From Bin16 sp965206315 (GTDB lineage Bacteria; Chloroflexota; Dehalococcoidia; Lucifugimonadales; Australimonadaceae), in contig OZ242210.1 of NCBI GenBank assembly GCA_965206315.1, positions 62,001 through 126,000 on the forward strand: DNA of 64,000 nt, read 5' to 3'. Position 1 is the stretch's first letter; every line of letters begins with the position of its first letter. The notes under the pieces were generated by a model. That model saw nothing but the letters and a program-made list of their open reading frames with translations, ran no database searches and was not told where the DNA came from. The position numbers and the translations under genes are program-made. This document shows, piece after piece, positions 52,492-60,560 of this stretch.

Positions 52492-52887
52492 TCATCGCCC
52501 CACAGGCCAGTAACCCGCCACGGGATAGGCCTCGTCGTCGCCGGGCCAGGGCGGTATGGTAACGATCACGAACCGCAGCGGACGGTCGCCCGTTGTCCTG
52601 AACTGGAAGTGAGCGCCGACAGGGACCGACAGGCTCGCTCCCGGAGCAACGTCGACGACCCGCTCGTCGCTGCCGTGCCTCCTCCACACCTGCCCTGTGC
52701 CCTCGAGGAAGTACCAGACCTCCTCGACCGTCCGATGGGCGACGGGAAGTGACACCTCTCCCGGACCCAGGGTGCAGTGGACCATACTCCCCCTGCCCGT
52801 CTCCGACAGCAGTCGTATCTCCGAGCCATCTGGGGCCAGGGCATCCCGGTCCCTGGCAAGCTCCTTGTAGTCGAGTTCCTGTTCCAT
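52492..52887 (-). CDS. Single-domain cupin
   Basis: The 131-residue protein has a cupin fold pattern: GPGEVSLPVAHRTVEEVWYFLEGTGQVW near residues 41-68, then a DVAPGASLSVPVGAHFQFR second motif near 79-97. The first motif has only one of the two usual His (H-x-T), so metal binding may be altered. The frame is open far upstream, but ATG 52887 is where similarity begins. It is divergent from the epimerase-like gene. Confidence 0.8.
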   Translation of the reverse strand: MEQELDYKELARDRDALAPDGSEIRLLSETGRGSMVHCTLGPGEVSLPVAHRTVEEVWYFLEGTGQVWRRHGSDERVVDVAPGASLSVPVGAHFQFRTTGDRPLRFVIVTIPPWPGDDEAYPVAGYWPVGR

Positions 52888-53019
52888 GTTGGTAGGTTCG
52901 CTGCTCCATGCACAGGATAGCGGACTCACCTGAGTGCTGAGGCCCCCACACGCATCCCCCGCTCGTGGTAAAACAGGAGGGTCGCCGAAGGCGTCACGAC
53001 CACCAAGGAGAACGAGCAC

Positions 53020-53970
53020 ATGATCCTGATCATCGGCGGGATGGGTTTCATCGGACTGAACACCGCGCTGCGGCTGCTGGACACCGGCGAGAGCGTCGTC
53101 ATCACCCAGCACAGCGCTCACCGCGTGCCGGACGCGCTGACGCCGCACCTGAACGACCGCGCGTTCGTCGACCGCATGGACGTAACGAAGCTGTACGAGG
53201 TGATGGACGTCGCGAGCCGTCACAAGGTGGACAGCATCATCTCGTTCGCGGCGCCGCCCGCGCGCGGCATCAGCCCCCAGGAGGACTACCGCATCTACAC
53301 CGCCGGGCTGCAGAACACGCTGGAGGCGGCGCGCATCCTCGGCATGCGCCGCGTCTCGCTCGCAAGCTCCACGTCGGTCTACGGCAGCCTCTCGCAGGGG
53401 CCGTTCCGGGAGGACATGCCCCTGCCCATCCACTCCGGCACGCAGGTCGAGGCGTTCAAGAAGGGCATGGAGATCCACGCGTTCCACTACGCCGCGCGCG
53501 CAGGGGTGAACGTCGTCTCGCTCCGCATCGGCAGCATCTACGGCCCCTATTACTACAGCATGTTCAACCCCATGAGCCGCATGTGCCACGCCGCTCTCAA
53601 GGGCGAGGACCCCGACTTCTCCGACAGGCCCGGCGGCGGGATCAACGAGGACGACGAGGGCGACTGGACGTACGTGGGCGACCTCGCGCGCGGCATCCAG
53701 CTCGTGCACACCGCCGAGTCGCTGCCCAACAGCATCTACAACATCGGCTCGGGCGCGGCCACATCGACGAAGCGCGTCTTCGAGGCCGTGCAGAAGGCGC
53801 TGCCGGACGCGGTCTGCTCCGCGCTCAAGCCCGGACGCACCCCCTCCAATGCGCACAACCCGGTCATGGACCTGTCGCGCATCGGCGAGGACGTCGGCTA
53901 CGCCCCCGAGCACGACATCGACTCCGGCATCGCCGCCTACGTCGAGCACCTGCGCCACAACGCCCAGTAG
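53020..53970 (+). CDS. NAD-dependent epimerase/dehydratase-like protein lacking the catalytic Tyr
   Basis: The 316-residue extended SDR has the cofactor motif IGGMGFIGLNTALRLL, SLASSTSVYGS with the catalytic Ser/Thr region, and LRIGSIYGPYYY. At the YxxxK position the sequence is VEAFK (GTQVEAFKKGME), so the Tyr that normally acts as acid/base is replaced by Val while Lys is kept. It could be a regulatory or altered-mechanism member. The ATG at 53020 begins directly at the Rossmann strand. It is followed by a long repeat island. Confidence 0.85.
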   Translation: MILIIGGMGFIGLNTALRLLDTGESVVITQHSAHRVPDALTPHLNDRAFVDRMDVTKLYEVMDVASRHKVDSIISFAAPPARGISPQEDYRIYTAGLQNTLEAARILGMRRVSLASSTSVYGSLSQGPFREDMPLPIHSGTQVEAFKKGMEIHAFHYAARAGVNVVSLRIGSIYGPYYYSMFNPMSRMCHAALKGEDPDFSDRPGGGINEDDEGDWTYVGDLARGIQLVHTAESLPNSIYNIGSGAATSTKRVFEAVQKALPDAVCSALKPGRTPSNAHNPVMDLSRIGEDVGYAPEHDIDSGIAAYVEHLRHNAQ

Positions 53971-53976
53971 GGCTTC

Positions 53977-54650
53977 GTCATTCCCGCACCGGCGGGAATC
54001 CCAGGTGCCCCGACAGGGCACACAGTGACGCCGGGCAGGTCACGCGGGGGCGGGGGGCGGGCGGCTTGTCATTTCGAGCGGAGCCGAGAAATCTCTCAGG
54101 CGGCTCGATGTAGGGGCACCCCTTGTGGGCGTCCTCCCCCTTCCCCCTCCCCTTGAGGGGAGAGGTCGCCGCGCGTCAGCGTGGCGGGTGAGGGTAACCG
54201 GCGGGGCGGCGGGGCGAGCCCCTGTCATGTTGAGCGCAGCCGGGGGCGGAGTCGAAGCATCTCTCAGGAATCTCTCCACCTCGCCCTCTGGGAGAGGTCG
54301 ACGCACGTGTGCGACGGGTGAGGGTGTCTGGTGTAGGGGCGTCCCTTGTAGGCGCCCTGCCTCTTCCCCCTCTCCTGGGGGAGAGGGAAACGCGCTTCAG
54401 CGCGAAGGTGAGGGCCCTGCGTGGCGGTGAGGGTGTCTGGTGTAGGGGCGTCCCTTGTGGGCGCCCTGTCTGGTCCCTTCCCCCTCGATGGGGGAAGGTT
54501 AGGATGGGGGTGAACTCCCGTCATTCCTGCGGAGGCAGGAATCCCGCCTCCCCTGTCCCCTCTCCTGAGGGAGAGGGAAACGCGCTTCAGCGCGAGGGTG
54601 AGGGTTGCCCCTCTGTCATATTTGTGACATCCGCCCATTGCGCCAACGAT
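53977..54650. repeat. Intergenic island of modular hairpin repeats
   Basis: This noncoding stretch holds a string of recurring units: palindromes at 53977-53999 and 54520-54542; GTCAT..GAGCG..TCGAA modules at about 54068 and 54224; CTCTCC/GGAGAG hairpins followed by CGCG-type hairpins and GGTGAGGG tails at about 54143, 54280, 54369 and 54556; and GTGTAGGGGCGTCCCTTGT units at about 54331 and 54440. No reading frame across it looks genuine. It may be a recombination or insertion hot spot. Confidence 0.75.
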
Positions 54651-54721
54651 ACCGCCCTTCCTACCCTGTGATAGCGCCGCGCGGACGCCCGCAGCACATG
54701 TACGGAGGGAGTGGTCGGAAA

Positions 54722-55228
54722 ATGAGCGGGAAAAAGCAGAAACTGATGAGAAAAGAGCAGCGAATGAGCAGGAATGAGCAGCCGGACTGCTCACCCGGAA
54801 CGCCGGTTTTACGAGTGGACAACCACCCGGTGAGCAGAATTGAGCAGAATTTCCCGCCCGAACTTTCCGACAGGCAGGTCGGTGCCCTCCCTTACCTCGC
54901 TGCTGCGGCCACGAACGAAGAGGGCGCGAGGATGGCGCAGATCAGCATCTCCACGCTCACGCGCTGGCGGCAGGATTCCATCTTCCGTGACGAACTCCGC
55001 AGGCTGCGCGAGGACGCGGCCAGCCTCGCCCATGCCGAACTCAACGGCCTCGCCCTCAAGAGCACGGCGACTCTCGCCGACCTGCTGGAAGACCCCAACC
55101 CCCGCGTCAGGACGCAGGCTGTACGCATTGCCATCGACGCGGAAATCAAGCTGGGGGAGGCCGCCAGGAACAGCCGCCGCCTCAACCAGCTCCAGAAGGC
55201 CCTCACTCTGCTCAAGAACGTGAAGTAA
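54722..55228 (+). CDS. Helix-turn-helix protein (terminase-small-subunit-like)
   Basis: The 168-residue protein has a basic, Lys/Arg/Gln-rich N-terminus and then a helix-turn-helix: PYLAAAATNEEGARMAQISISTLTRWRQD (about residues 60-88). A long helical tail follows. The arrangement resembles phBC6A51/phage-terminase-small-subunit-type DNA-binding proteins often found alone in chromosomes. GGAGGGAG ten bases upstream supports ATG 54722; an ATG at 54698 is also in frame. It is followed by a 128-residue unknown protein after 11 bases, forming a two-gene accessory unit inside a repeat-rich region. Confidence 0.72.
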   Translation: MSGKKQKLMRKEQRMSRNEQPDCSPGTPVLRVDNHPVSRIEQNFPPELSDRQVGALPYLAAAATNEEGARMAQISISTLTRWRQDSIFRDELRRLREDAASLAHAELNGLALKSTATLADLLEDPNPRVRTQAVRIAIDAEIKLGEAARNSRRLNQLQKALTLLKNVK

Positions 55229-55239
55229 GGAGACCCCCG

Positions 55240-55626
55240 ATGCCCAACGCCATCGATGCGGTGGAACGCTACCTCGTTTGCCAGCTCGCCCAGGTAACCC
55301 TCTTCCCTATCGTGGAGGATTACGTCGACCGCTGGCGCGATGCCATGGAGAGCGGCAACCCTTTGCCCGATATGCTGGAGATCGTCGAGGCCGCCGCGGA
55401 GAAGGACGTTCCCATCCTCACGCTTGCCTCCGTGGACCCCTATCTAAGAGGGTGCGCCAGAAACGCCCGCGTTCCTGATCCTGCGCGCGTCGTGACCGCC
55501 ATCGTCCACGGCTTCGCGGAGGTGCGCTTCTTCGGGCGCAAGGTCTGCGGTTGCCCCGCGCGCCAGTCGCTGGAGGAACCCCGCGTCCTCCCATCCGAAC
55601 GCCTCGCCTTCTTCGACGATGCGTAA
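55240..55626 (+). CDS. Uncharacterised protein, partner of the HTH gene
   Basis: The 128-residue protein is mostly helical with no recognised domain. Visible features are a hydrophobic LVCQLAQVTLFPIVEDYVDRW start, an acidic centre, and Cys residues at about 92, 122-124 (KVCGCPARQ) near the C-terminus. AAGGAGA lies nine bases before ATG 55240. It probably functions with the HTH protein immediately upstream, but the role is unknown. Confidence 0.65.
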   Translation: MPNAIDAVERYLVCQLAQVTLFPIVEDYVDRWRDAMESGNPLPDMLEIVEAAAEKDVPILTLASVDPYLRGCARNARVPDPARVVTAIVHGFAEVRFFGRKVCGCPARQSLEEPRVLPSERLAFFDDA

Positions 55627-55633
55627 CTTGCCC

Positions 55634-55857
55634 GTCATTCCAGCGGAAGCTGGAATCCAGAGTGCGCGCCAGTGCATACGGTGGGGAGGGTGTGCGGAGG
55701 CAGGAACCCCGCCTCCACCTTGTCATGCTGAGCGGAGCGCAGCGGAGTCGAAGCATCTCTCGGGCCTGTCTGGTGTAGGGGCGTCCCTTGTGGGCGCCCT
55801 CCCCCCACCTCGCCCTCTGGGAGAGGTCGACGCGCTTGTCGCGGCGGGTGAGGGTGC
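55634..55857. repeat. Repeat modules downstream of the HTH pair
   Basis: A palindrome variant (GTCATTCCAGC...GCTGGAAT, 55634-55656), a GTCATGCTGAGCGGAGCGC module (from 55722), a GTGTAGGGGCGTCCCTTGT unit (about 55769) and a CCTCGCCCTCTGGGAGAGG hairpin with GGTGAGGGTG tail (to 55857) lie in this gap. These are the same modules as in 53977-54650, again with no gene. Confidence 0.72.
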
Positions 55858-55862
55858 CCCCC

Positions 55863-57671
55863 CTACCTGTCCGTGCGGTACACGTACCGGTCGTCCCAGA
55901 GGCCGTAGAGCGTGGGCGTCACGTTGCCGAACACGTTGCGCACAGCGGTCAGCCGCTCCGAGAGCGACGTGTAGATGACCGGCGTCTGCTCCGCCGCTAT
56001 CTCCTGCGCCCGGTGGTACATCCGCACGCGCTCCTCGTGGTCGAGCGACTGGCTCGCCGCGGTGAACAGCTCGTCGATCTCGGCCTCCCACGTCGTTGCG
56101 GGTTTAGGCTGGTTCGGGTACCACAGGTGGAAGTCCGCGTCGCTGTGCCAGAACGTGATCGCGCCGTACGGGTCCGGCCCGCCGGTGAAGCCGATGACGA
56201 CCGCCTCCCAATCGTACGTGGAGACCAGCTGCTCGACGATCACGCCGAAGTCGATGACCTGGAGGTCGACGTCGAGGCCGATGCTCCGTATACCGTCCGC
56301 GACGATGCCCGTGGCCCGCTCCCGCACGGTGTTGCCCTCGTTCGTGACGAGCGTGAACGCGATGGGGTTGCCCGCGCCGTCCTCGCGGATGCCGTCGCCG
56401 TCCGTGTCGGTCCAGCCGAGGCCGTCGAGCAGGGCGTTCGCCGCGTCGAGGTCGTACTCGTACCGCCGGACGTCCGGGTTGTGGAAGTCGCCCGTGGCGG
56501 GGCTGATGGACGACCACTGCGGGTAGCCGAGTCCGCCGAGCGTCTCCTCGACGACCCGGGCCTTGTCGACGCTGTGCGCGACCGCCTGCCGGAATTCGAG
56601 GGCCTCAAACCACGCCCGCGCCTCGGGCCGCATATACGGTTGCCCCTCCGGGTCCGTCCCCGGGTTCACGTTGAACGTCAGGAACGTCGTGCCGAAGCCG
56701 GGGCCGCGCCGGTAGATGGTGAAGCCGCCCTCCTCCTGCAGCGGCTCCAGCACGGGGTACTCCTCGCCGAGCACCCCGTGGGCATCCGTCTCGCCCGCCT
56801 GGAAGAGCGCCAGCTCCTCCTCCAGCGTCTCGACGATGAGGTGGACGATCTCGTCGATGTACGGGAGGCTGTTGCCCGCGCTGTCCCGCATCCAGTAGTC
56901 CGGGTTGCGCCGCAGCGTGAGCCGCTCGCCCGGCGTGTAGTTCGCGATGGAGAACGGCCCGGTGCCGATCACCTCCGACGGGTCGGTCTCGACGTCCCAC
57001 AACTCCGTGAACGTGCCCGCGTCGACGTAGGGTTCGAGGACATGCTTCGGGTAGATGGCGTAGCCCATCGACCGGAGGAACGGAGCGAACGAGACGGGCA
57101 GCACGAACCGCACCGTGTAGTCGTCCAGCGCGGTCACGGTCATCCGCCCTTCGGTCTGCTCGCCGGTCGCCTCGTCGGTGTAGACGAAGATGAAGCCTTC
57201 GCGGTCGTTCGTGGGGATGTCGTCGTTGTAGACGACGCGGTTGAACGTGAAGTCCACGTCGTGCGCGGTGAACGGTTCGCCGTCGTGCCAGGTGACGTCC
57301 CGCCGCAGGCGGAACGTCCACTCCAGCCCGTCGTCCGAGTGCTCCCACGACTCCGCGAGCAACGGCTCTATGCTGTCGTCCAGCCACGAGGTCTCGGTCA
57401 GTCCCTCGAACACGTAGCTCAGGTAGCCGGACGAACCGGCGTCGTTCGCGAGCGGCAGGTTGAACGTCAGCGGTTCACTGATCGTCGAGTACGTGATCGT
57501 CCCGCCCTGCGTCCCGACCGCGTACTCGAAACTTTCGGCGTTGCCGCGCAGCCGCGCGACGATCTCCTCCTGCGTCTCCGGGCCCGCGTCGCTGCCGCAG
57601 CCGCCCAGCGTCAGCGCGCCGAACAGCGCCGCCGCGAGTATGAACGCCACCACCCTGCCTCTCCCTGTCAT
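55863..57671 (-). CDS. ABC transporter substrate-binding lipoprotein (SBP_bac_5, OppA/DppA-like)
   Basis: The 602-residue protein has a signal peptide with lipobox LTLGGC and the SBP_bac_5 fold. It has GGTITYSTISEPLTFNLPLA, the family signature LAESWEHSDDGLEWTFRLRRDVTWHDGEPFTAHDVDFTF, and FLTFNVNPG. Proteins of this family capture peptides, nickel, glycosides or other small molecules at the outer face of the membrane. No permease or ATPase genes are adjacent in the window. GGAGGT five bases before ATG 57671 fixes the start. It is divergent from the cupin-like gene at 57798. Confidence 0.93.
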   Translation of the reverse strand: MTGRGRVVAFILAAALFGALTLGGCGSDAGPETQEEIVARLRGNAESFEYAVGTQGGTITYSTISEPLTFNLPLANDAGSSGYLSYVFEGLTETSWLDDSIEPLLAESWEHSDDGLEWTFRLRRDVTWHDGEPFTAHDVDFTFNRVVYNDDIPTNDREGFIFVYTDEATGEQTEGRMTVTALDDYTVRFVLPVSFAPFLRSMGYAIYPKHVLEPYVDAGTFTELWDVETDPSEVIGTGPFSIANYTPGERLTLRRNPDYWMRDSAGNSLPYIDEIVHLIVETLEEELALFQAGETDAHGVLGEEYPVLEPLQEEGGFTIYRRGPGFGTTFLTFNVNPGTDPEGQPYMRPEARAWFEALEFRQAVAHSVDKARVVEETLGGLGYPQWSSISPATGDFHNPDVRRYEYDLDAANALLDGLGWTDTDGDGIREDGAGNPIAFTLVTNEGNTVRERATGIVADGIRSIGLDVDLQVIDFGVIVEQLVSTYDWEAVVIGFTGGPDPYGAITFWHSDADFHLWYPNQPKPATTWEAEIDELFTAASQSLDHEERVRMYHRAQEIAAEQTPVIYTSLSERLTAVRNVFGNVTPTLYGLWDDRYVYRTDR

Positions 57672-57797
57672 GCCGACCTCCAAGGGTATGTTGACCGCAA
57701 CCCACACCGAAGTCCGGGCGCGGGAGCGGATACAGTATAGTGGAGGCGCGTGGGCGCCCGGGACAGGCTGTGCAGGGGTCCAGGAAGGAGTAGCGCG

Positions 57798-58334
57798 ATG
57801 GCCATCGAGATCAACCCGTTCCAACTGCCGGACGACCAGAAGGGCTGGCGCGGCATGGAGGTCCACGGACGCCCGAGGCGGCGCGTCTACACCGTGCTCG
57901 AGACGGACCAGGTGCTCGTCACCGCGCTGCTCCAGATACCCGGCGAGCCGGGCGTGCGCCACAGCCACGAGACCGGCGAACTCTCCTTCCGCTGGGGCGG
58001 CGACATGACGCCGCACATCACCTGGCACCCTCCCGGCGAGTGGCACGGCGGGATCGCCGAGGTGCGCGCCAGCAAGGCCCAGGAGGTCGCCGACGGCGTC
58101 GCGCTGCTGCGCTCGCAGCTCAAGAGCGGCGCGGCGGAGGTGGAGTCGCTGCTCCGCATCGCGGAGACGCTCCAGGAGCAGATCGACACGCTGCAGCACC
58201 AGGCGCGCAACGCCAGGGGGCCTGCGGGAGGTCCCGGCCTGCTGATAGACCTCCTCTTCCCTCCGTTCAAGACGACGATAGACGACCCCACCTACCCTGA
58301 GGTGCGCACCATCACCGGCCAGTGGTACGACTGA
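57798..58334 (+). CDS. Uncharacterised protein with a cupin-like HxHx3E motif
   Basis: The 178-residue protein has a first segment (about 25-70) that fits cupin motif 1: PGVRHSHETGELSF with H55-x-H57-x3-E61. A coiled-coil-like helix follows (SGAAEVESLLRIAETLQEQIDTLQHQARN, about 112-140), then a C-terminal stretch ending ITGQWYD. I found no named family. AAGGAGT precedes ATG 57798, and a TATAGT box lies at 57736. It starts 14 bases before the MFS gene, suggesting co-transcription. Confidence 0.7.
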   Translation: MAIEINPFQLPDDQKGWRGMEVHGRPRRRVYTVLETDQVLVTALLQIPGEPGVRHSHETGELSFRWGGDMTPHITWHPPGEWHGGIAEVRASKAQEVADGVALLRSQLKSGAAEVESLLRIAETLQEQIDTLQHQARNARGPAGGPGLLIDLLFPPFKTTIDDPTYPEVRTITGQWYD

Positions 58335-58347
58335 GCGCCCCGACCGC

Positions 58348-59640
58348 ATGGCCGCATCCGCCCGAAGCGTCCTCGCCCTGCGCCACCGCGTCTTCTACGG
58401 CTGGCGCATGGTCGTCGCGGCGTTCTTCAACCAGATCATGCACTCGTCCCTGCTCTTCCTCTCGCAGGGCTTCTACGTCGTGCAGTTCGAGGCGACGTTC
58501 GGGTGGAGCCGGGGCGCGGTCTCGTGGGCGTTCGGGCTGCTCCGGATCGAGACCGGCCTGCTCGGTCCCATCCAGGGCTGGCTGATCGATCGCTTCGGCC
58601 CGCGACCGCTCATGCGCGCCGGCACGCTCCTCTTCGGCGTCGGGCTCATCCTGCTCGGACAGATACAGGAGCTGTGGCACCTCTTCGCCGCCCTCACGGT
58701 CATCGCCGTGGGCACGAGCCTCGCAAGCTTCCTCACCATCAACACGGCGCTGGCCCACTGGTTCATCCGAAAGCGCGCCCGCGCCATGTCCGTCACTTCC
58801 ATCGGTTTCGCGGGCGGCGCGGTCGTGGCGCCCCTCATCGCATGGGCCATAACGACGTTCGGATGGCGGGAGACCGCCGTCTTCTCCGGCATCCTCTCGT
58901 TCTGCATCGGCTTCCCGCTGGCCCAACTGTTCCGGCGCAGCCCGCAGGAGCTCGGGCTGAACCCGGACGGCGACAGCGACGAGGTCGCGGCGCGCCACGC
59001 AGCCGCACGGCGCGCCGCAGGCACCGACTACGACTTCACGCTGCGCGAGGCTATCCGCGACCGCTCCTTCTGGCTCGTCTCGAGCGGGCACGGCCTCGCG
59101 CTGCTGGTCGTCGGCACCATCCCCGTGCACCTCGTCCCCCACCTCGTGGAGAGCGACGAGTGGGACCTCGCCCGCGCCGCGCTCCTGTTCCCGGGTCTCA
59201 TGGTCGCGCAGGTCATCGGGCAGGTGAGCGGCGGCATCATGGGCGACCGCTATCCGAAACGCCTGCTCGCGGGGCTGGCGATGCTCGGGCACGGCACGGG
59301 TATCTGCCTGCTGGCGTTCTCGACCAGTGTGCCCGTCGTGGTGGTCGCGATACTGCTGCACGGCGTGTCGTGGGGGATGCGCGGCCCGCTGATGATGGCG
59401 CTGCGCGCGGACTACTTCGGGCTGCGGCAGTTGGGCAGGATCGCCGGATGGTCGAACACCATCACGGCGGGGGGCAGCATCATCGGGCCGGTCTACGCGG
59501 GCATCATGTACGACGCACGCGGCGACTACGTCTTTGCATTCCTCTCGCTCGGCATGGTGACGATAGCCGGCTCGCTCACGTTCTTCCTCGCCCGCCGTCC
59601 TCCGCTCCCGGCGCGCGCCCGCGCCGCGCAGGCGGGTTAG
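58348..59640 (+). CDS. MFS transporter (oxalate/monocarboxylate-like)
   Basis: The 430-residue protein has 12 predicted helices. FYGWRMVVAAFFNQIMHSSLLF at the N-terminus, GWLIDRFGPRPLMRAG and GWRETAVFSGILS fit the OxlT/MCT-like group that exchanges or exports organic acids. It follows the cupin-like protein closely. Its last codons overlap, tail to tail, with the PLD-like gene on the other strand by four bases. Confidence 0.9.
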   Translation: MAASARSVLALRHRVFYGWRMVVAAFFNQIMHSSLLFLSQGFYVVQFEATFGWSRGAVSWAFGLLRIETGLLGPIQGWLIDRFGPRPLMRAGTLLFGVGLILLGQIQELWHLFAALTVIAVGTSLASFLTINTALAHWFIRKRARAMSVTSIGFAGGAVVAPLIAWAITTFGWRETAVFSGILSFCIGFPLAQLFRRSPQELGLNPDGDSDEVAARHAAARRAAGTDYDFTLREAIRDRSFWLVSSGHGLALLVVGTIPVHLVPHLVESDEWDLARAALLFPGLMVAQVIGQVSGGIMGDRYPKRLLAGLAMLGHGTGICLLAFSTSVPVVVVAILLHGVSWGMRGPLMMALRADYFGLRQLGRIAGWSNTITAGGSIIGPVYAGIMYDARGDYVFAFLSLGMVTIAGSLTFFLARRPPLPARARAAQAG

Positions 59641-60494
59641 GACTTGCGCTCCGTCGCGGGTGCTGCCTCGTCCGGCTGCTTAGCAGTGTCCGCGACAACG
59701 CCTCTGAACAAGCCTGAGTGCGATCGAGAACCCGAATAGCAGGACTCACACAACGGCTTGGCGAACGTGGTTGGAGACTGCCTGCCGCACTTGTGGCAGA
59801 AGTTCTCTTTGTAGTTGGGATTCTTGTATCGATTCCACTCGGCGTAGTGTGTCTCGCAGAGCGGGTTATCCGTAGCGTACGGGATAATCTTCTGGCATCG
59901 GATGCAACGCCCGCGCGTAATCCAGGCTCTGGCGGTCTTGATAGCCGTCTTTGATATCTCGTCGCTATTCCGCAAGAGTGTGTGCCTGAAAGAGCCATCG
60001 TGTGTGGGTGAAGGTCCTCCGCGCTGCTCCACTCCACTCGTGCTTCCCACCGATGGAGTCTCGATACGCGTGGCTAGGTTTGCAAGACGTCTCGCGTAGT
60101 CCAGTAACTCCTTATAGGAGCCGTCCGTTCCTTCCACTAGCATCCCAATATCCAAGGAGTTCTTGCTTGAGCCTTGAGTCAGGTTCATGGAAGAGAGCAT
60201 CGCGGAGGATTCGTTCAAGTAGATCTTTGCATGGAGATTCGGGTGCCTGAAAACCGTCCCGCCTTGCGCCAGCAGCCACTCGGTCCCATCGCCCCGAGCG
60301 TATGATTCTGCCTGATAGATGAGGGTGACGCGTACTTTCCGCTGGATCGCAATCTGAATCTCGTTCTTGAGATGCGTCCAGAACGCGTTGAATGGTGAGA
60401 CGAGGACGACAAACTCCTTCGCCTCACGGATGATTCGCAGCACTGCAGGCGCTATCTCATCATCCTTGACGACCTGTACTGTCTGACGCGTCAT
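59637..60494 (-). CDS. PLD-like protein with C-terminal zinc ribbons
   Basis: The 285-residue protein has a single phospholipase-D-like domain with the HKD-type motif LHAKIYLNESSAMLSSMNLT near residues 85-104. It has a C-terminal Cys-rich part: CIRCQK...CETH and NFCHKCGRQ...CESCY, which fit two zinc ribbons. Single-HKD proteins with zinc ribbons are often nucleases of defence or mobile elements, but the substrate is unproven. Base use is visibly less GC-rich than the neighbours, suggesting transfer. It overlaps the MFS gene by four bases in a convergent arrangement. Confidence 0.8.
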   Translation of the reverse strand: MTRQTVQVVKDDEIAPAVLRIIREAKEFVVLVSPFNAFWTHLKNEIQIAIQRKVRVTLIYQAESYARGDGTEWLLAQGGTVFRHPNLHAKIYLNESSAMLSSMNLTQGSSKNSLDIGMLVEGTDGSYKELLDYARRLANLATRIETPSVGSTSGVEQRGGPSPTHDGSFRHTLLRNSDEISKTAIKTARAWITRGRCIRCQKIIPYATDNPLCETHYAEWNRYKNPNYKENFCHKCGRQSPTTFAKPLCESCYSGSRSHSGLFRGVVADTAKQPDEAAPATERKS

Positions 60495-60560
60495 GGGCAG
60501 TCCATCCCCCTGCGAACCGAGCGATGATAGCGCATCCGCCGTATGCGGACGCCCTGCCGC

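Noticed and set aside
53971..54721. CRISPR array
   Set aside because: The repeats are mixed hairpin modules of different kinds and orders, with no uniform repeat length or unique spacers; no cas genes are present.
55788..57740. A 650-residue forward-strand frame
   Set aside because: It is antisense to the substrate-binding lipoprotein, whose signal peptide and SBP_bac_5 motifs are unambiguous.
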